A DNA stretch of 64,000 bases from Rubritalea profundi (lineage in GTDB: Bacteria > Verrucomicrobiota > Verrucomicrobiia > Verrucomicrobiales > Akkermansiaceae): NCBI RefSeq assembly GCF_002954445.1, contig NZ_MQWA01000001.1:1709781-1773780 (forward strand), written 5' to 3'. The notes below the pieces were generated by a model, which saw nothing but the letters and a program-made list of their open reading frames with translations, was not told the origin of the DNA and ran no database searches. Positions 45,757 through 56,400 of this stretch are shown one piece after another. The first letter of the stretch is position 1, and each line of letters begins with the position of its first letter. Position numbers and translations under genes: made by a program.

Positions 45757-47195
45757 CAGCTGCCGACCTCCAAGCTCTGCTCCCTCTACTCATCCTAGCT
45801 GCGACTTCCTTGTTTATTTTACTGGGAGCGGCTTTCCTACCAGGGCACCGCACTGCTTACCTGATCACGATTGTCGGTATGCTTGTTGCACTCGCCTCAA
45901 TCCGCGCTGCTGTTGCGCAAGCACCTCACTTGGTTGGTGAGATGTTGGTTATAGACGCATTCGCACTGTTCTATATAGGCCTCCTCCTGTTAGCCGCGTC
46001 GGTGGTGACGACTTTTGCTTATGACTACCTGAAAAAAATCCATCTTAAAGCCGAGGAATTCTACGCCCTGCTGACCCTAGCCACTCTGGGTGGGTGTGTG
46101 CTTGCCGCCAGCAACCACTTCGCCACCATGTTCCTTGGTATCGAGCTGCTTTCAGTTCCGCTCTACGTGCTGATCGCTTACGTTTTCCGTAAGAACGACT
46201 CGCTAGAGGCGGCACTAAAATACCTCATCCTCGCCGCCACAGCTTCCGCCTTCCTACTCTTTGGCATGGCACTGATTTACGCAGAACTGGGAACCATGCA
46301 TTTCGATGGCCTCCGCGACAACCTGCAAGCTGGCATCGGGGAACGTCGTGGTTTGTTACTCGCTGGCATCGCCCTGATGATCACGGGCTTTGGCTTCAAA
46401 CTGGCTGTCGCCCCTTTCCACATGTGGACACCTGACATTTATCAAGGAGCCCCGGCCCCCGTAACAGCCTTCATAGCCACCATATCGAAAGGTGCCATGG
46501 TCGCCTTGTTGTTGCGTTTCTTTGGTGCGATCCCAAGCGATCAAAGCGGTGCTGTGTTTACCGCCATTTCCTGCATCGCCGTAGCCTCCATGACTATCGG
46601 TAATCTACTCGCTCTGCGACAAACCAATGTAAAGCGCATCATGGCCTACAGCTCGATCGCCCACCTTGGTTATGTCTTGGTGGCATTCCTTTCAGGTGGC
46701 CCCCAAGCCATCGAATCAGCGACCTTCTACATCGTCAGCTACAGCATTGCCACGCTGAGTGTGTTCGGTTTGTTAGCTGCCCTCTCGAACGCAGACGGTG
46801 AACCAGAAACCCTTGCTCCTTTCAAGGGCTTGTTCTGGCGAAACCGTTCGGCGGCGGTTTTCCTCAGCCTCGCTATCTTCTCGCTCATCGGTATTCCCCT
46901 AACTAGTGGCTTCTGGGCAAAACTTTTCATCTTCATCGCAGGCATTCAGTCAGGGCTATGGGTTCTGGTGATCCTACTAGCCCTCAATAGCGCAATTGGC
47001 CTCTACTACTATCTCCGCATTCTCTTCGTGCTCTACTCGCCGACAGACGAACTTTCAGAACTGTCCTCTACTACATCCCCATTGAATAGATCCAGCTTTG
47101 TTATCCTAGCCGCACTCACTCTCCTCAGCCTAACAATCGGCATTCATCCTGCTCCACTTTTAGAGCTGGTGAAAATGTTAGTCACCACACTGTAG
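45753..47195 (+). CDS. nuoN: NADH-quinone oxidoreductase subunit N
   Basis: 480 residues from a GTG at 45753 that overlaps the nuoM stop and is preceded by GGAGG. Antiporter-like pump with FLGIELLSVPLYVLIAY, KLAVAPFHMWTPDIYQGAP and NVKRIMAYSSIAHLGYVL. Last gene of the operon. No clear terminator was seen in the 82 bases before the CBS gene. Confidence 0.95.
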   Translation: MTAADLQALLPLLILAATSLFILLGAAFLPGHRTAYLITIVGMLVALASIRAAVAQAPHLVGEMLVIDAFALFYIGLLLLAASVVTTFAYDYLKKIHLKAEEFYALLTLATLGGCVLAASNHFATMFLGIELLSVPLYVLIAYVFRKNDSLEAALKYLILAATASAFLLFGMALIYAELGTMHFDGLRDNLQAGIGERRGLLLAGIALMITGFGFKLAVAPFHMWTPDIYQGAPAPVTAFIATISKGAMVALLLRFFGAIPSDQSGAVFTAISCIAVASMTIGNLLALRQTNVKRIMAYSSIAHLGYVLVAFLSGGPQAIESATFYIVSYSIATLSVFGLLAALSNADGEPETLAPFKGLFWRNRSAAVFLSLAIFSLIGIPLTSGFWAKLFIFIAGIQSGLWVLVILLALNSAIGLYYYLRILFVLYSPTDELSELSSTTSPLNRSSFVILAALTLLSLTIGIHPAPLLELVKMLVTTL

Positions 47196-47277
47196 CCATT
47201 CAAAATAAATGACTTGAAGCCAGAGTTTATGGTAGAGACATCTTGACTTTTCAACTCAAAAATATTATCTATATACG

Positions 47278-47721
47278 ATGGAAACGACTCTAGATGAAAT
47301 ACTTAGGACAAAGGGTGGTCGTGTGTGCCATGTGAAGCCGGAGGCTAACGTGCTAGAAGCAGCCCAGCTGATGAAACACGAAAAAATCGGAGCATTACTT
47401 GTCCTCCAAGGTGAAAAAATCCTCGGGATTCTTACCGAACGCGACATGCTCCATCGTGTCGTGGCAGAAGGCATCGATCCCGCAGCGACCAAGGTTCATG
47501 AGGTCATGACTAAGGACGTAGTAGTCCTCAAACCCAGCCTCACCGTGCGAGAGGCCATGCAGATTGTCAGCGACAAACGCACACGGCACCTTCCGGTGGT
47601 TCAAGACGGCCACCTGCTAGGCATGATCTCCAGCGGCGACCTCACCCACCGCGCCATCGCCGAAGAAGAAGGAGTCATCCACACGCTCTACGATTACATC
47701 TACGGCGCCTACCCAGCATAA
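47278..47721 (+). CDS. CBS-domain protein
   Basis: 147 residues with two CBS motifs: VLEAAQLMKHEKIGALLVLQ (about 24-75) and LTVREAMQIVSDKRTRHLPV (about 88-139). Stand-alone CBS pairs bind adenosine nucleotides and regulate partner proteins. It follows the nuo operon on the same strand; whether it is co-transcribed is unknown. Confidence 0.9.
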   Translation: METTLDEILRTKGGRVCHVKPEANVLEAAQLMKHEKIGALLVLQGEKILGILTERDMLHRVVAEGIDPAATKVHEVMTKDVVVLKPSLTVREAMQIVSDKRTRHLPVVQDGHLLGMISSGDLTHRAIAEEEGVIHTLYDYIYGAYPA

Positions 47722-47747
47722 TGGGCAACATGCTCATTGCTGGTGTA

Positions 47748-50700
47748 TTATCCTTGGTTTTGTTGAGTTAGGTAAGACATTAAGTCTCTCAATTCGCTAG
47801 GGTTGAGGCTGTTGATCAGAGCTGGAGGCATAGGAGATACTAGGGAGTGACTCGTCTTCTTGATCTCGGACTTCTTGAGTTTGATGACTTGGCTCAAGTC
47901 AAAGGGATTAAGCGCGATACTGAGGTGAGTGGCATCTTCCTGCATTACCTTACCTCGTGTGCTGCTGCCATCTTTTAAGTCAAACTGTGAGAAATGGTAT
48001 TGCTCTGAAATGACTTCGGAGGGATCAATGATAGCTTTGAGCACGTCTTTTGTGCTGAATCGATTGCCAACATTGGTTAGTTTAGGTCCTGAGTTGCCTC
48101 CTGATCCACCCATGGTGTGGCAGCGTATGCAGAGAGCGGCTTGGAACATTTTCTTGCCGTTAGCTATGTTCGCCTTACTCAAGTCGCTGGTCGCTGCCTG
48201 GGCGCTTTCTAGGTCCCAGTTTCTACCAGGGCCTTCAGCAATAGCGATTGGCTCTTTAGGAGCTTTGTATTGCGGTGCTGAGGCGGCTACCTTTTTGAGT
48301 GGCTCTGAGAGCTTATCGAGGGCTTCTTTACGGATATTATTAATGAAGCCTTTGTAGCTGCGTCCACCACTCCTAGAGCTCGCTTTGTTGAGCCATGAAT
48401 AGTAGCTGAGGACAGTTTTTTCATTCCATCCAGATTTTGCATTTTTAAGCACCAGAGCATAATGTAATGCCTGAGTTTTTGGGTGGTTTTTGAGCATATT
48501 TAGAATGTCTTTGGCATAGGTATCATTGCCTTCGAGAACCTCTTTGGAGACTTCTTTTTTTCGTCTGCTGCGCTTTGCATCAAGGTAATTGTTTTAGTGA
48601 CAGCAAGTGGAGAATCCAAATAAATCATCGCTCTAGAGAGCTCGCTGTCTAGGTTCTTATCGTATGATGGATAATGATTAGAGAGTTTCTTGATCCATGC
48701 TAACTTATCACTATCCGAGCAACCAAGTCGGATCCAAACCAGCGAGCAGGCCCGTAGGTATTCGATTTTTTGGTTCACACTAAGTTTGGCATAGTCGATC
48801 CCTAGCAGCTTTTTAGTAGCAAGTTTTTGCTCACCCTTCATGCGTGCGAATGCGAGTGTGGATGTGATGAGTGTCTGTGGTTTATTTTCTGCATTATACT
48901 TTGGTAGCCATTGCTTGAGTGGCAACTTCTCTAAGCCGATTCTAGCGGTGTAGCGGAGGGTTCTGTCTGGAGAGCTTAGGGCATTCCAGAGGGTGTTTAC
49001 GTCTGAGCTAGCTTGTAGTTTGATTTGGAGTTTCTGCGCGTCGTTGAGGGCGAGAGATTGCACCGGCTTGGTGCTCTCATTTCCGACATAATCGACGCGG
49101 TAGAGAGCTGAAACTAGGCCTCGTCCACCAGTGGTGAAATAGAGGGAACCATCAGGACCTGCAGCAATGTCTGTCAGCGGGAGTGGCTTGCCAGATAGGA
49201 AGGTTTCGCGGCTAGCACGGTAAGTAGCGCCATTGGGCTCGAGGTGGAGCGTGTCGATGCGGCCAAATGTCCAGTCGAGGATGTAAAGCGCACGTTGATA
49301 GTCAGCCGAGAACTTTGTGCCGAAGCTAAAGCTTACACCTGTTGGGCAACCTGGTCCGACATTTTCCACAGCTCCGAGGCTATCGGCATAATAGGCTGGC
49401 CATTTTGCGGTGCCATTACGCCAGCCGAATTCTGCGCCATCGATGTAATGCATGACGCGAGTTGGTCGGTATCATGGTGTGCCGATGTCATATTCCATAT
49501 CGGAGTCATAGCCAAAGAGGGCGCCATTGGTATTGGCTGCGATATCGTAGGTGTTTCGCATACCATTAGCGATAACTGTCTGCTCACTTCCATCGGCTGA
49601 GAACTTGATGAGAGTTCCGCCTGGTGCTTTGATTCTTACAGCGTGTCCTGAGGCATCTTTGAGATGTGGGTGAAGGGTGTCTTCTGCCCAGTTGTGACCA
49701 TTGAGTGATTTCACACCTTCGGGTATTTGGGTGTGGTTACCTATTACGACGATGAGGTTTTTGCCATCTGGCGCTTTGATCACACCATGAGGGCCGTGCT
49801 CACCATGGCCATTGGCTTTGACGATGTGTTCGATTTTATCAAATTTGCCATCGTTGTTAGTATCACGCATTCTATGGATGCCTTGTTTGCCTTTACGTTG
49901 GCTAGTCACATAGAGGCTATCGAATGCCCAGCAGAGCCCTTGAATACGGCCAGGGCTCTCCAGTTATTCAATTTTTTGGACTTGGCCTTTTTTGAGGGTA
50001 ATGCGGTAAATTTCACCGCTCTGGTTAGAGGTGTAAAGTGACCCTTTATCATCAAAGCAGATCGCGACCCATGAGCTATGTTCCTTTTTGTTGACTTGAT
50101 GGATTTTAGTCACTTTGAAGCCGGGTAGGGTTTGGATATTTTCAGAGATCTTTGGCTTTTCCTGGGTATCTTCCAGCTCCAGCATAAGCATGTCCTTGAA
50201 CTGGATTTTCATTGCTGGACCTTGGTGCAGCTGGAGTGCAAATAGACCTTTTAGTGAGAATTTATTTTCCTGATTATCGACGACCTGAATCGTTTTATGG
50301 CCATTAATTTTATGCGTGAGCGTATGGCCATCTGCGACAATCCGGTAGCTGTTCCATTTTTTCAATTTAAGGGAATCTTGTGCGAGTTGTGAGGACTGGG
50401 TGAATGGAGTTTTCTTGGTTTTTTAGCCAGTTTTCGAAATCGTGACATGCTCACCGCGTTTCGCTACAATCCCTCTGCCGTCTTGATCGTAAAGAATTCC
50501 GCTGTAGTTTTTACCGGTTTCCATGTCTGCCTGATAGCCTTTGATTTGGAAGGCATCTTTGTCTTTTCATAGGCTGCGGTACTGGACACCAGAGTTGCCA
50601 GCTTCACTCATGAATCGGAATGAAAAGGTGAGTTCAAAATTTGAAAACTCCAGTTTGTTATAGGTGAGGTAAGTGGTCTTTTTACAGGGATTGGCGGCGG

Positions 50701-50866
50701 TAGATTCACCCGTGATGGTTCCGTCTTCGACTTTCCAGAATGCCTAGTCGCCAGTCCAGCCCTTAAGCGACTTGCCATCGAATAGGCTAATCGAATCAAC
50801 CTGCAGGGTGGTCGAGCTGATGTCTCCCGTGAATGCCAGGAGAAGGCATTTATTTATCGTGATCAT
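47748..50866 (-). pseudogene. DUF1080 / PVC-type haem-binding protein, heavily decayed
   Basis: Rebuilt from a single start at 50864-50866: signal-like N-terminus, DUF1080 domain (SLFDGKSLKGWTGD), propeller-like repeats (GFKVTKIHQ, MRDTNNDGKF, GPDGSLYFTTGGRG), HEAT-like helices, and a terminal cytochrome c with CIRCH and PALINSLNPSELRDLMSYL. In-frame stops occur at 50744-50746 (TAG), 50567-50569 (TGA), 50423-50425 (TAA), 49964-49966 (TAA) and 49472-49474 (TGA, where Trp is expected), and a frameshift sits in a T7 run at 48555-48561. All five stops are in one phase. This is a true pseudogene of about 1,040 codons. Neighbour of an SGNH hydrolase, a typical PVC polysaccharide setting. Confidence 0.9.
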
Positions 50867-50905
50867 AATTTTTTTTAAATGGTTTAGGTGGAAAATAGTG
50901 ATTGA

Positions 50906-51628
50906 TCAATCAGCCATCAGTACTTCGAGGGTGGGGGCGATGGAGTCGGCCCAGACTTGGTATTGAGACTTATTTGGGTGGAGCAGGTCAGCCATGACAG
51001 TTCTGCTGAGCTTGCCATCTTTAGCGAGGAACTTATCGTTGATGTTAAGATAAAAGACGCGCTTGTTGTCTGCGTAGTCTTTGATGATTGCGTTGGTTCC
51101 ATCGGTTAGTTGACGCAGGGGATCGTCACTGGTGGCTCCACGTGGGAAGATTCCAAGTAGTAGGACTTTGGCCTGTGGTTGCTTTTTTTGGACAGATTCG
51201 AGAATGGCTTTGATGCCAGCCGCAGTCTTAGTGGATTCCTCTTTGCGGTGCCCAGCGTTGTTGGTGCCGATCATGATGACGATGGCTTTAGGCTTGATAA
51301 CGTCTAGCTCACCATGATCGAGATGCCAGAGGACTTGCTCGGTGCGGTCTCCTGAGAAACCGAGGTTGAGGGCATTGTATGACGCATAGTTGTCCTTCAA
51401 GGTGGCTTTTCCTTTGTTATCCCATGCGTGGGTGATGGAGTCACCGAGGAAGACTAACTGCACGTCACCGAGAGCTTCCTTTTCTTTCAATTTTGCCTCA
51501 TGGCGCGGCATCCACCATTTGACCGCCCACTTTGCAGTCTGAGCGACAGGAGTGGTTGAGAGCTTAGCATCTTCTTTAGCTAGAGCTGGGGTGATGAGTA
51601 ATGCGAGAGTGAGCAATAGGTATTTCAT
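50906..51628 (-). CDS. SGNH/GDSL-type hydrolase, exported
   Basis: 240 residues from Met at 51628, which starts a clear signal peptide (LLLTLALLITPALA); the longer frame to 51676 lacks one. Block I LVFLGDSITHAW carries the nucleophile Ser, block III is IGTNNAGH, and block V has DLLHPNKSQY (Asp/His). The sequence is of the platelet-activating-factor acetylhydrolase-like type, active on acetyl or acyl esters, often on sugars. It lies upstream of the DUF1080 pseudogene on the same strand, and the two may once have formed one operon. Confidence 0.9.
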   Translation of the reverse strand: MKYLLLTLALLITPALAKEDAKLSTTPVAQTAKWAVKWWMPRHEAKLKEKEALGDVQLVFLGDSITHAWDNKGKATLKDNYASYNALNLGFSGDRTEQVLWHLDHGELDVIKPKAIVIMIGTNNAGHRKEESTKTAAGIKAILESVQKKQPQAKVLLLGIFPRGATSDDPLRQLTDGTNAIIKDYADNKRVFYLNINDKFLAKDGKLSRTVMADLLHPNKSQYQVWADSIAPTLEVLMAD

Positions 51629-51654
51629 GATGGTAATAGTAGAAAGAGATTCTT

Positions 51655-51794
51655 GAGATGTTTTGCTTGGTGGCATTGAATAGCTCTGAAATTTCTAGCT
51701 GACTAAGCCAGACAGTGCCTTGCTCAGCATGCAACTGAATTCGGCTTTTCCTCGTTCGCCCGGTAAGTAACGGGGTGTTTTTTATTTTGGCCAA
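51655..51794 (-). pseudogene. RhuM-family toxin-like N-terminal fragment
   Basis: About 45 codons (frame opens with a TTG at 51794) read RIQLHAEQGTVWLSQLEISELF then NATKQNIS, like the N-terminus of RhuM/Fic-associated proteins (VWL(S/T)Q..(M/I)..LF..T..N(V/I)). The similarity ends abruptly before the SGNH gene. It begins inside the end of the antitoxin-protease gene. Only the start of the family is present, so it is not functional. Confidence 0.6.
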
Positions 51795-52978
51795 GTGGCA
51801 TTTTCGAAGCCGAGAGCCTCTCTCAGTATTCCTTGTCCTACTATGCTGGAGTGCTTTTTGTAGCCGTGGATGCGGCGGAGGCGGCCGGCGAGGATGGAGG
51901 GGTGAATGGATAGTTTACTCGCTGCAGAGCGGATTTGAGGTGCGCGTGTGAGTGATTTTAGTTCCGCCCAATTGTCTTTAGAAATGCAGGAGTTGAGGGC
52001 GAACTCATCCGCTTCTTTTTCAAGTTTCTCGCTGCTTTCCTTATCAATATCTGTGTCTAGGAAATCTGTGATGTCTCCCTTGGATAGGTGGAGTTTTACA
52101 TGGGCGAGTTCGTGCAGGAGGACGAACCAGAAGTTATCGAGTCGGTCATGACGCAAGGTCAAGCCGATGACAGGGCGTTGGTTGGAGAGTAGGGCAGCTC
52201 CGTCGAGGTGCGTTTGAGGCAGACGGGCCTCAATCACCACGGCAATGCCTTTATTCTCCAGAGCCTTGATGGCAAGAGCTGGGCCTTCCTCAAAGCTGCT
52301 GAGAGCGATCAGGGAACGAACGAAGGCGTCGTTGACATCTTCAGCTTTATAGCTAGGTAGTTTTTTTTCTGTGGCTAGCTGCAGCACGCGGTGACGCCAG
52401 GCGTGCAGGGCATTGCTATCCAGCTTGCTATTGCTGCGGATGAGTTGGCGGTTAAGGGCTGGGATAGCCATCATCTTTGAGCTTCCAAAGAAGTCATGCA
52501 GCATTTCTTTGGCTTGTTCTTTCACTTGCGCCCAGGTGCCCCGAAATGCAGGGAACCAACCGCGAGCGTGCATTTCCTTCACGGGAAATTCTCCAACCGG
52601 GATCTCATCAGGAAGGTCTTTATCCGGTTGCTCTATCAGCACGTCGGCGGCAATGCCGAGCCCTATATGGAGCTTACGGATCATCGGCAGGCTCAATGGA
52701 CGTTTGCCATTGAGGACCTCGGAGACCTTGCTGCGACTGCCGATGTATTTCACCAGGTCAGCTTGTTTAAAGCCCTGCTGTTCCATGCGGAACTTGATTG
52801 CTTCGACCGGAGTGGGCGGGGCGATGCAGATGTGTTCCTTTTCATAGGATTCGATCAGAAATGCCAACAGCTCAAGCTCCTTTTCCTCTGGCGAATCAGC
52901 CGCGGGATCGGCCAGCATGAGTTCGCTGAGATGCTCCATAGCCTCGGCGTGTGCTTGCTTGGTTTTGATTAGTTTCAT
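51782..52978 (-). CDS. HigA-type antitoxin fused to an ImmA/IrrE-like metalloprotease
   Basis: 398 residues. N-terminal acidic helices (1-50), a helix-turn-helix at about 60-110 (KFRMEQQGFKQADLVKYIG, SKVSEVLNGKRPLSLPMIRK), a linker, then an ImmA/IrrE-like domain with HELAH (His289, Glu290, His293) and Glu322 (KEADEFA) as third ligand. HigA antitoxins bind HigB and repress their promoter; ImmA-type proteases cleave regulators in phage-like and stress systems. Here both are on one chain, 19 bases after the toxin gene. That the protease regulates its own antitoxin half is inference. Confidence 0.85.
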   Translation of the reverse strand: MKLIKTKQAHAEAMEHLSELMLADPAADSPEEKELELLAFLIESYEKEHICIAPPTPVEAIKFRMEQQGFKQADLVKYIGSRSKVSEVLNGKRPLSLPMIRKLHIGLGIAADVLIEQPDKDLPDEIPVGEFPVKEMHARGWFPAFRGTWAQVKEQAKEMLHDFFGSSKMMAIPALNRQLIRSNSKLDSNALHAWRHRVLQLATEKKLPSYKAEDVNDAFVRSLIALSSFEEGPALAIKALENKGIAVVIEARLPQTHLDGAALLSNQRPVIGLTLRHDRLDNFWFVLLHELAHVKLHLSKGDITDFLDTDIDKESSEKLEKEADEFALNSCISKDNWAELKSLTRAPQIRSAASKLSIHPSILAGRLRRIHGYKKHSSIVGQGILREALGFENATWPK

Positions 52979-52997
52979 CGCTGTGTCCTTTCTGTTG

Positions 52998-53285
52998 TTA
53001 CTTCAACTTCCACTTGTCGTATTCTGCGTGGGTGCCGACTTTGTCGATGGCGACAATGCCGTTGCGGTAGCGCACCACTACTACCAGACGGTATTTGTTT
53101 CCTGAAATGTTGAAGACCACTTGATTGTTACTGAGAAAGCTGGCGGAGGCATAGCGCTGTTTGATGTCCTGACTGGTTTTCCAATCGGCATTCTCGGTTT
53201 CCTTCAGCCATGCGCTGAGCTTTCCTTTGCTCTGCGCATGTTTCGTCATGAAGTCATCGAGCTTGTCTCTGCCAGCTACTCTCAT
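52998..53285 (-). CDS. HigB-type mRNA interferase toxin
   Basis: 95 residues of the HigB_toxin family (ribosome-dependent or free mRNA interferase). Seen are DDFMTKHAQSK, ENADWKTSQDIKQRYASAS, VVFNISGNKYRLVVVVRYRNG and the ending IDKVGTHAEYDKWKL, with the catalytic-type His88-like pair near HAEYDK. First gene of the pair (toxin first, as in higBA), on the same strand as the antitoxin fusion. Expression is probably repressed by the HTH of the downstream protein. Confidence 0.87.
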   Translation of the reverse strand: MRVAGRDKLDDFMTKHAQSKGKLSAWLKETENADWKTSQDIKQRYASASFLSNNQVVFNISGNKYRLVVVVRYRNGIVAIDKVGTHAEYDKWKLK

Positions 53286-53437
53286 CTGTTAAGCGTCACC
53301 GTGGAGAGATTATTTCTGGGAACAATTAAATAATTTCCCAATTTGGGAAATGTGTCGAGAATTTTGATAATAATTGACCTTTGAAGGCGATTTTGAGGAG
53401 GGAGGTTTTGAGGGGTTTTAGGCGGGTGTTGTTAGTT

Positions 53438-56400
53438 TTACTCCATCCACTTCGCCAGAGCCATCTCTAGGGAGTCGGATTTGCGGACGAGGAAGGACTC
53501 TGAGGCGGCGAGGGTGGCTCGGTCGCCCATGCTGTTCTGGATGTGGATCAGTACGGAGGTCTTGCCGGGGTTTGACTGGAGAATTCCTTTGATCTCGTGA
53601 AGGTCTTTTTCGTCGTGTTTGGATGTCCAGAGGGTGATGTTGAGCGCTTTTTTGTCGGCACATGTGACGCGTTTTCCTGCTAAGCCTTCGATTTTTGAGC
53701 CTGAGACACGGCGCGATTCTGGGTTGCGATCATCTTCTTGCACGTTTCCGAAAAGGCGAATGACGTTGCCGGGTTCTAACAAGCCTTCTTCTCGGGCGGG
53801 GCTGTAGCTTTCACTCCAAGCGAGGATTTCTTTGGTGCCTGTGAAATCTTCTAGGTGAATCACACCGAAGGGCTTTCCTGCTTTGGTGACTTTGTGCTCG
53901 ATGTGTTTGATCATGCCGGCGAAGCGGTGGCGCTTGCGGCGGTCGGAGAGGTCGAGTTCATCAATGATGCCGATACGGGTGTACATGTCGACGTCGATAA
54001 TGCCACGGTAGGCATCGAGCGGGTGGCCTGAGATGTAGAATCCTAGTAGTTCTTTCTCAGTGTCAAGGCGTTGCTCTTTTGGCCATTCTATGAGGATACG
54101 CGGGGCATCATCGGGTTCAGGTGCTGAGCCAAAGTCGACGGTGTCGAAAAGTGAGACCTGGCCAGAGGCGCGGTCTTTGTGGGCTGACGAAGCAGAGGCG
54201 ATCACGTTTTCGACTCTAGCATCTAGGCTAGAGCGGTTTTCTTTGGTCCAATCGAAGGCACCAGCCTTCACGAGGTTCTCGAGAATGCGCTTGTTGACTG
54301 CCTTGGTGTCGAGTCTGTTGGAAAAGTCTTTCATCGACTCGAATGGGCCGTTGGCGTCACGGTCAGCAACGGCAACTTTCATAGCGCCTTCACCTACGTT
54401 CTTGATGGCGGAGAGTCCGTAGCGGATCGCCATTTTTCCAGATGCGAGCTTTTCTGGGCAAAATCGTAGTTTGGATTTGTTGACGTTTGGTGGCAAGACC
54501 TCGATCTTCATGTTGTGACACTCGGCGATGAAAACGGAAATTTTCTCAGTGTTGTTGATCTCGTTAGAGAGCAGACCACAGAGGAATTCGACGGGGAAGT
54601 TAGCTTTGAGGTAGGCGGTCCAGTAGGAGATGTGACCGTAGCAAGCGGAGTGGGATTTGTTGAAACCGTAACCCGCGAATCCAGCGATCTTGTCGAAAAT
54701 CTTGTTAGCTGTTGTTTTATCAATTTGGTTAGTCTCGGCTGCACCCTTGATGAAAATTTCACGCTGTTTCGCCATCTCAGACGGCTTCTTTTTACCCATC
54801 GCACGACGGAGAATATCCGCACCACCGAGCGAGTAGCCCGCGAGCACTTTTGCCGCATTCTGCACCTGCTCCTGATAAATCATCACGCCATAGGTGTCGC
54901 CACAGATGGTCTCTAACAGCGGGTGTTCATAGTCGACAGTGGTGATCCCTTTTTTCACAGAGATCATCTCATCGATGTACTGCATCGCACCTGGGCGATA
55001 AACCGCCAAAAGGTCAATCACGTCTTCGATCTTGTCGATTCCATACTTCTTACAGGTATCGACCATGCCGCCGGATTCCAGTTGGAACACGCCCATGGTT
55101 TCACCACGGTTGAGTAGCGCGAGGGCTGGGACGTCATCGAGTGGGACTTTGGTGATGTCAAAGCCCGGTGTGTGTGGGGTGATGTGGTCAACAGCGTCTT
55201 GGATGACGGTGAGGTTCTTTAGGCCTAGAAAGTCCATCTTGAGTAGCCCAATCTCAGTGATCGCACCCATGTCCGCTTGTGAAACAACTTCACCTTCTTT
55301 CGCACGTGCAAGTGGCACGTGGCGGTCGAGATCACCATCACCTATCACCACACCAGCGGCGTGGACACCGGTGTTACGCTTGAGGCCTTCTAGCTTGATG
55401 GCGTATTTCCAAAGTTCTTGGTAGGTGCTCGAGGCGGCAATCGCATCGCGCAGTTCTTCCTTGAGGTCGTATTCGCCTTGGAGTTTAACTCCGGGAAGTG
55501 TCTCGATCATTTTGGCGAGATGAGCTGCGTCGCCAAAGGAAACACCCATCACACGGGCCACGTCGCGCAGTACTGATTTTGCTCCGAGCGTGCCGTAAGT
55601 GATGATGTGGCAAACGCATCGCTCACCGTATTTTTTACGCACGTAGTCGATAACCTCTGGTCGGCGGGTCTGGCAGAAGTCAATATCTACGTCGGGCGGG
55701 GAGACACGCTCAGGGTTGAGGAATCGCTCGAACAGGAGACCAAAACGCATCGGGCAGATGTCGGTGATCTGCATCGCGTAGGCGACCAGTGATCCTGCAG
55801 CCGATCCACGACCTGGACCTACGGGGATTTTTTGGTCGAGAGCCCAGAGGATGAAATCGGCAGTGATCAAGAAGTACGAGGCGAAGCCTAGACTGTTGAT
55901 AATCTCCGTTTCGTACTCGAGGCGTTCGTCGAGGATCTTCCAGACTCCAGCGACATCGGTGTCGTAGACGCCACAGAGCTCTTCGATCTTTTCCTCTGGG
56001 TAGCGCATCTGCACACCTTCTTTACAAACGCGCTTGAAGTACTCTTCACGCGGGCTGCCGTCTGGTGCTTCGAATTGCGGGTATTTGTCCGAGCTTGTCG
56101 GATCTAACGCAAGCTCGACATTACATTTTTCAGCAATTTCTAGGGTGTTGTCACAGGCGCCGGGTACGTCTTTGAAAAGCTCGCGCATTTCAGCAGGAGA
56201 CTTGAAGTAAACTTGGTCTGAGTAGCTTTTGCGGTTCTCATCGAGAATCAAGCAACTCTCACCGATACAGATCAGAACGTCGTGCGCTTCGTGTTCATCT
56301 TGCTTAAGAAAGTGGACGTCGTTGGTGGCGACCACCTTGAGATCAAATTCGTCAGCGAGCTGGCGCAGTGAGGCTATGGTTGCTGGCTGGGTCTCGAGGG

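Noticed and set aside
49472-49474. TGA read as tryptophan (altered genetic code)
   Set aside because: Other genes use TGA as a normal stop, and this gene has four further stops, so decay explains it.
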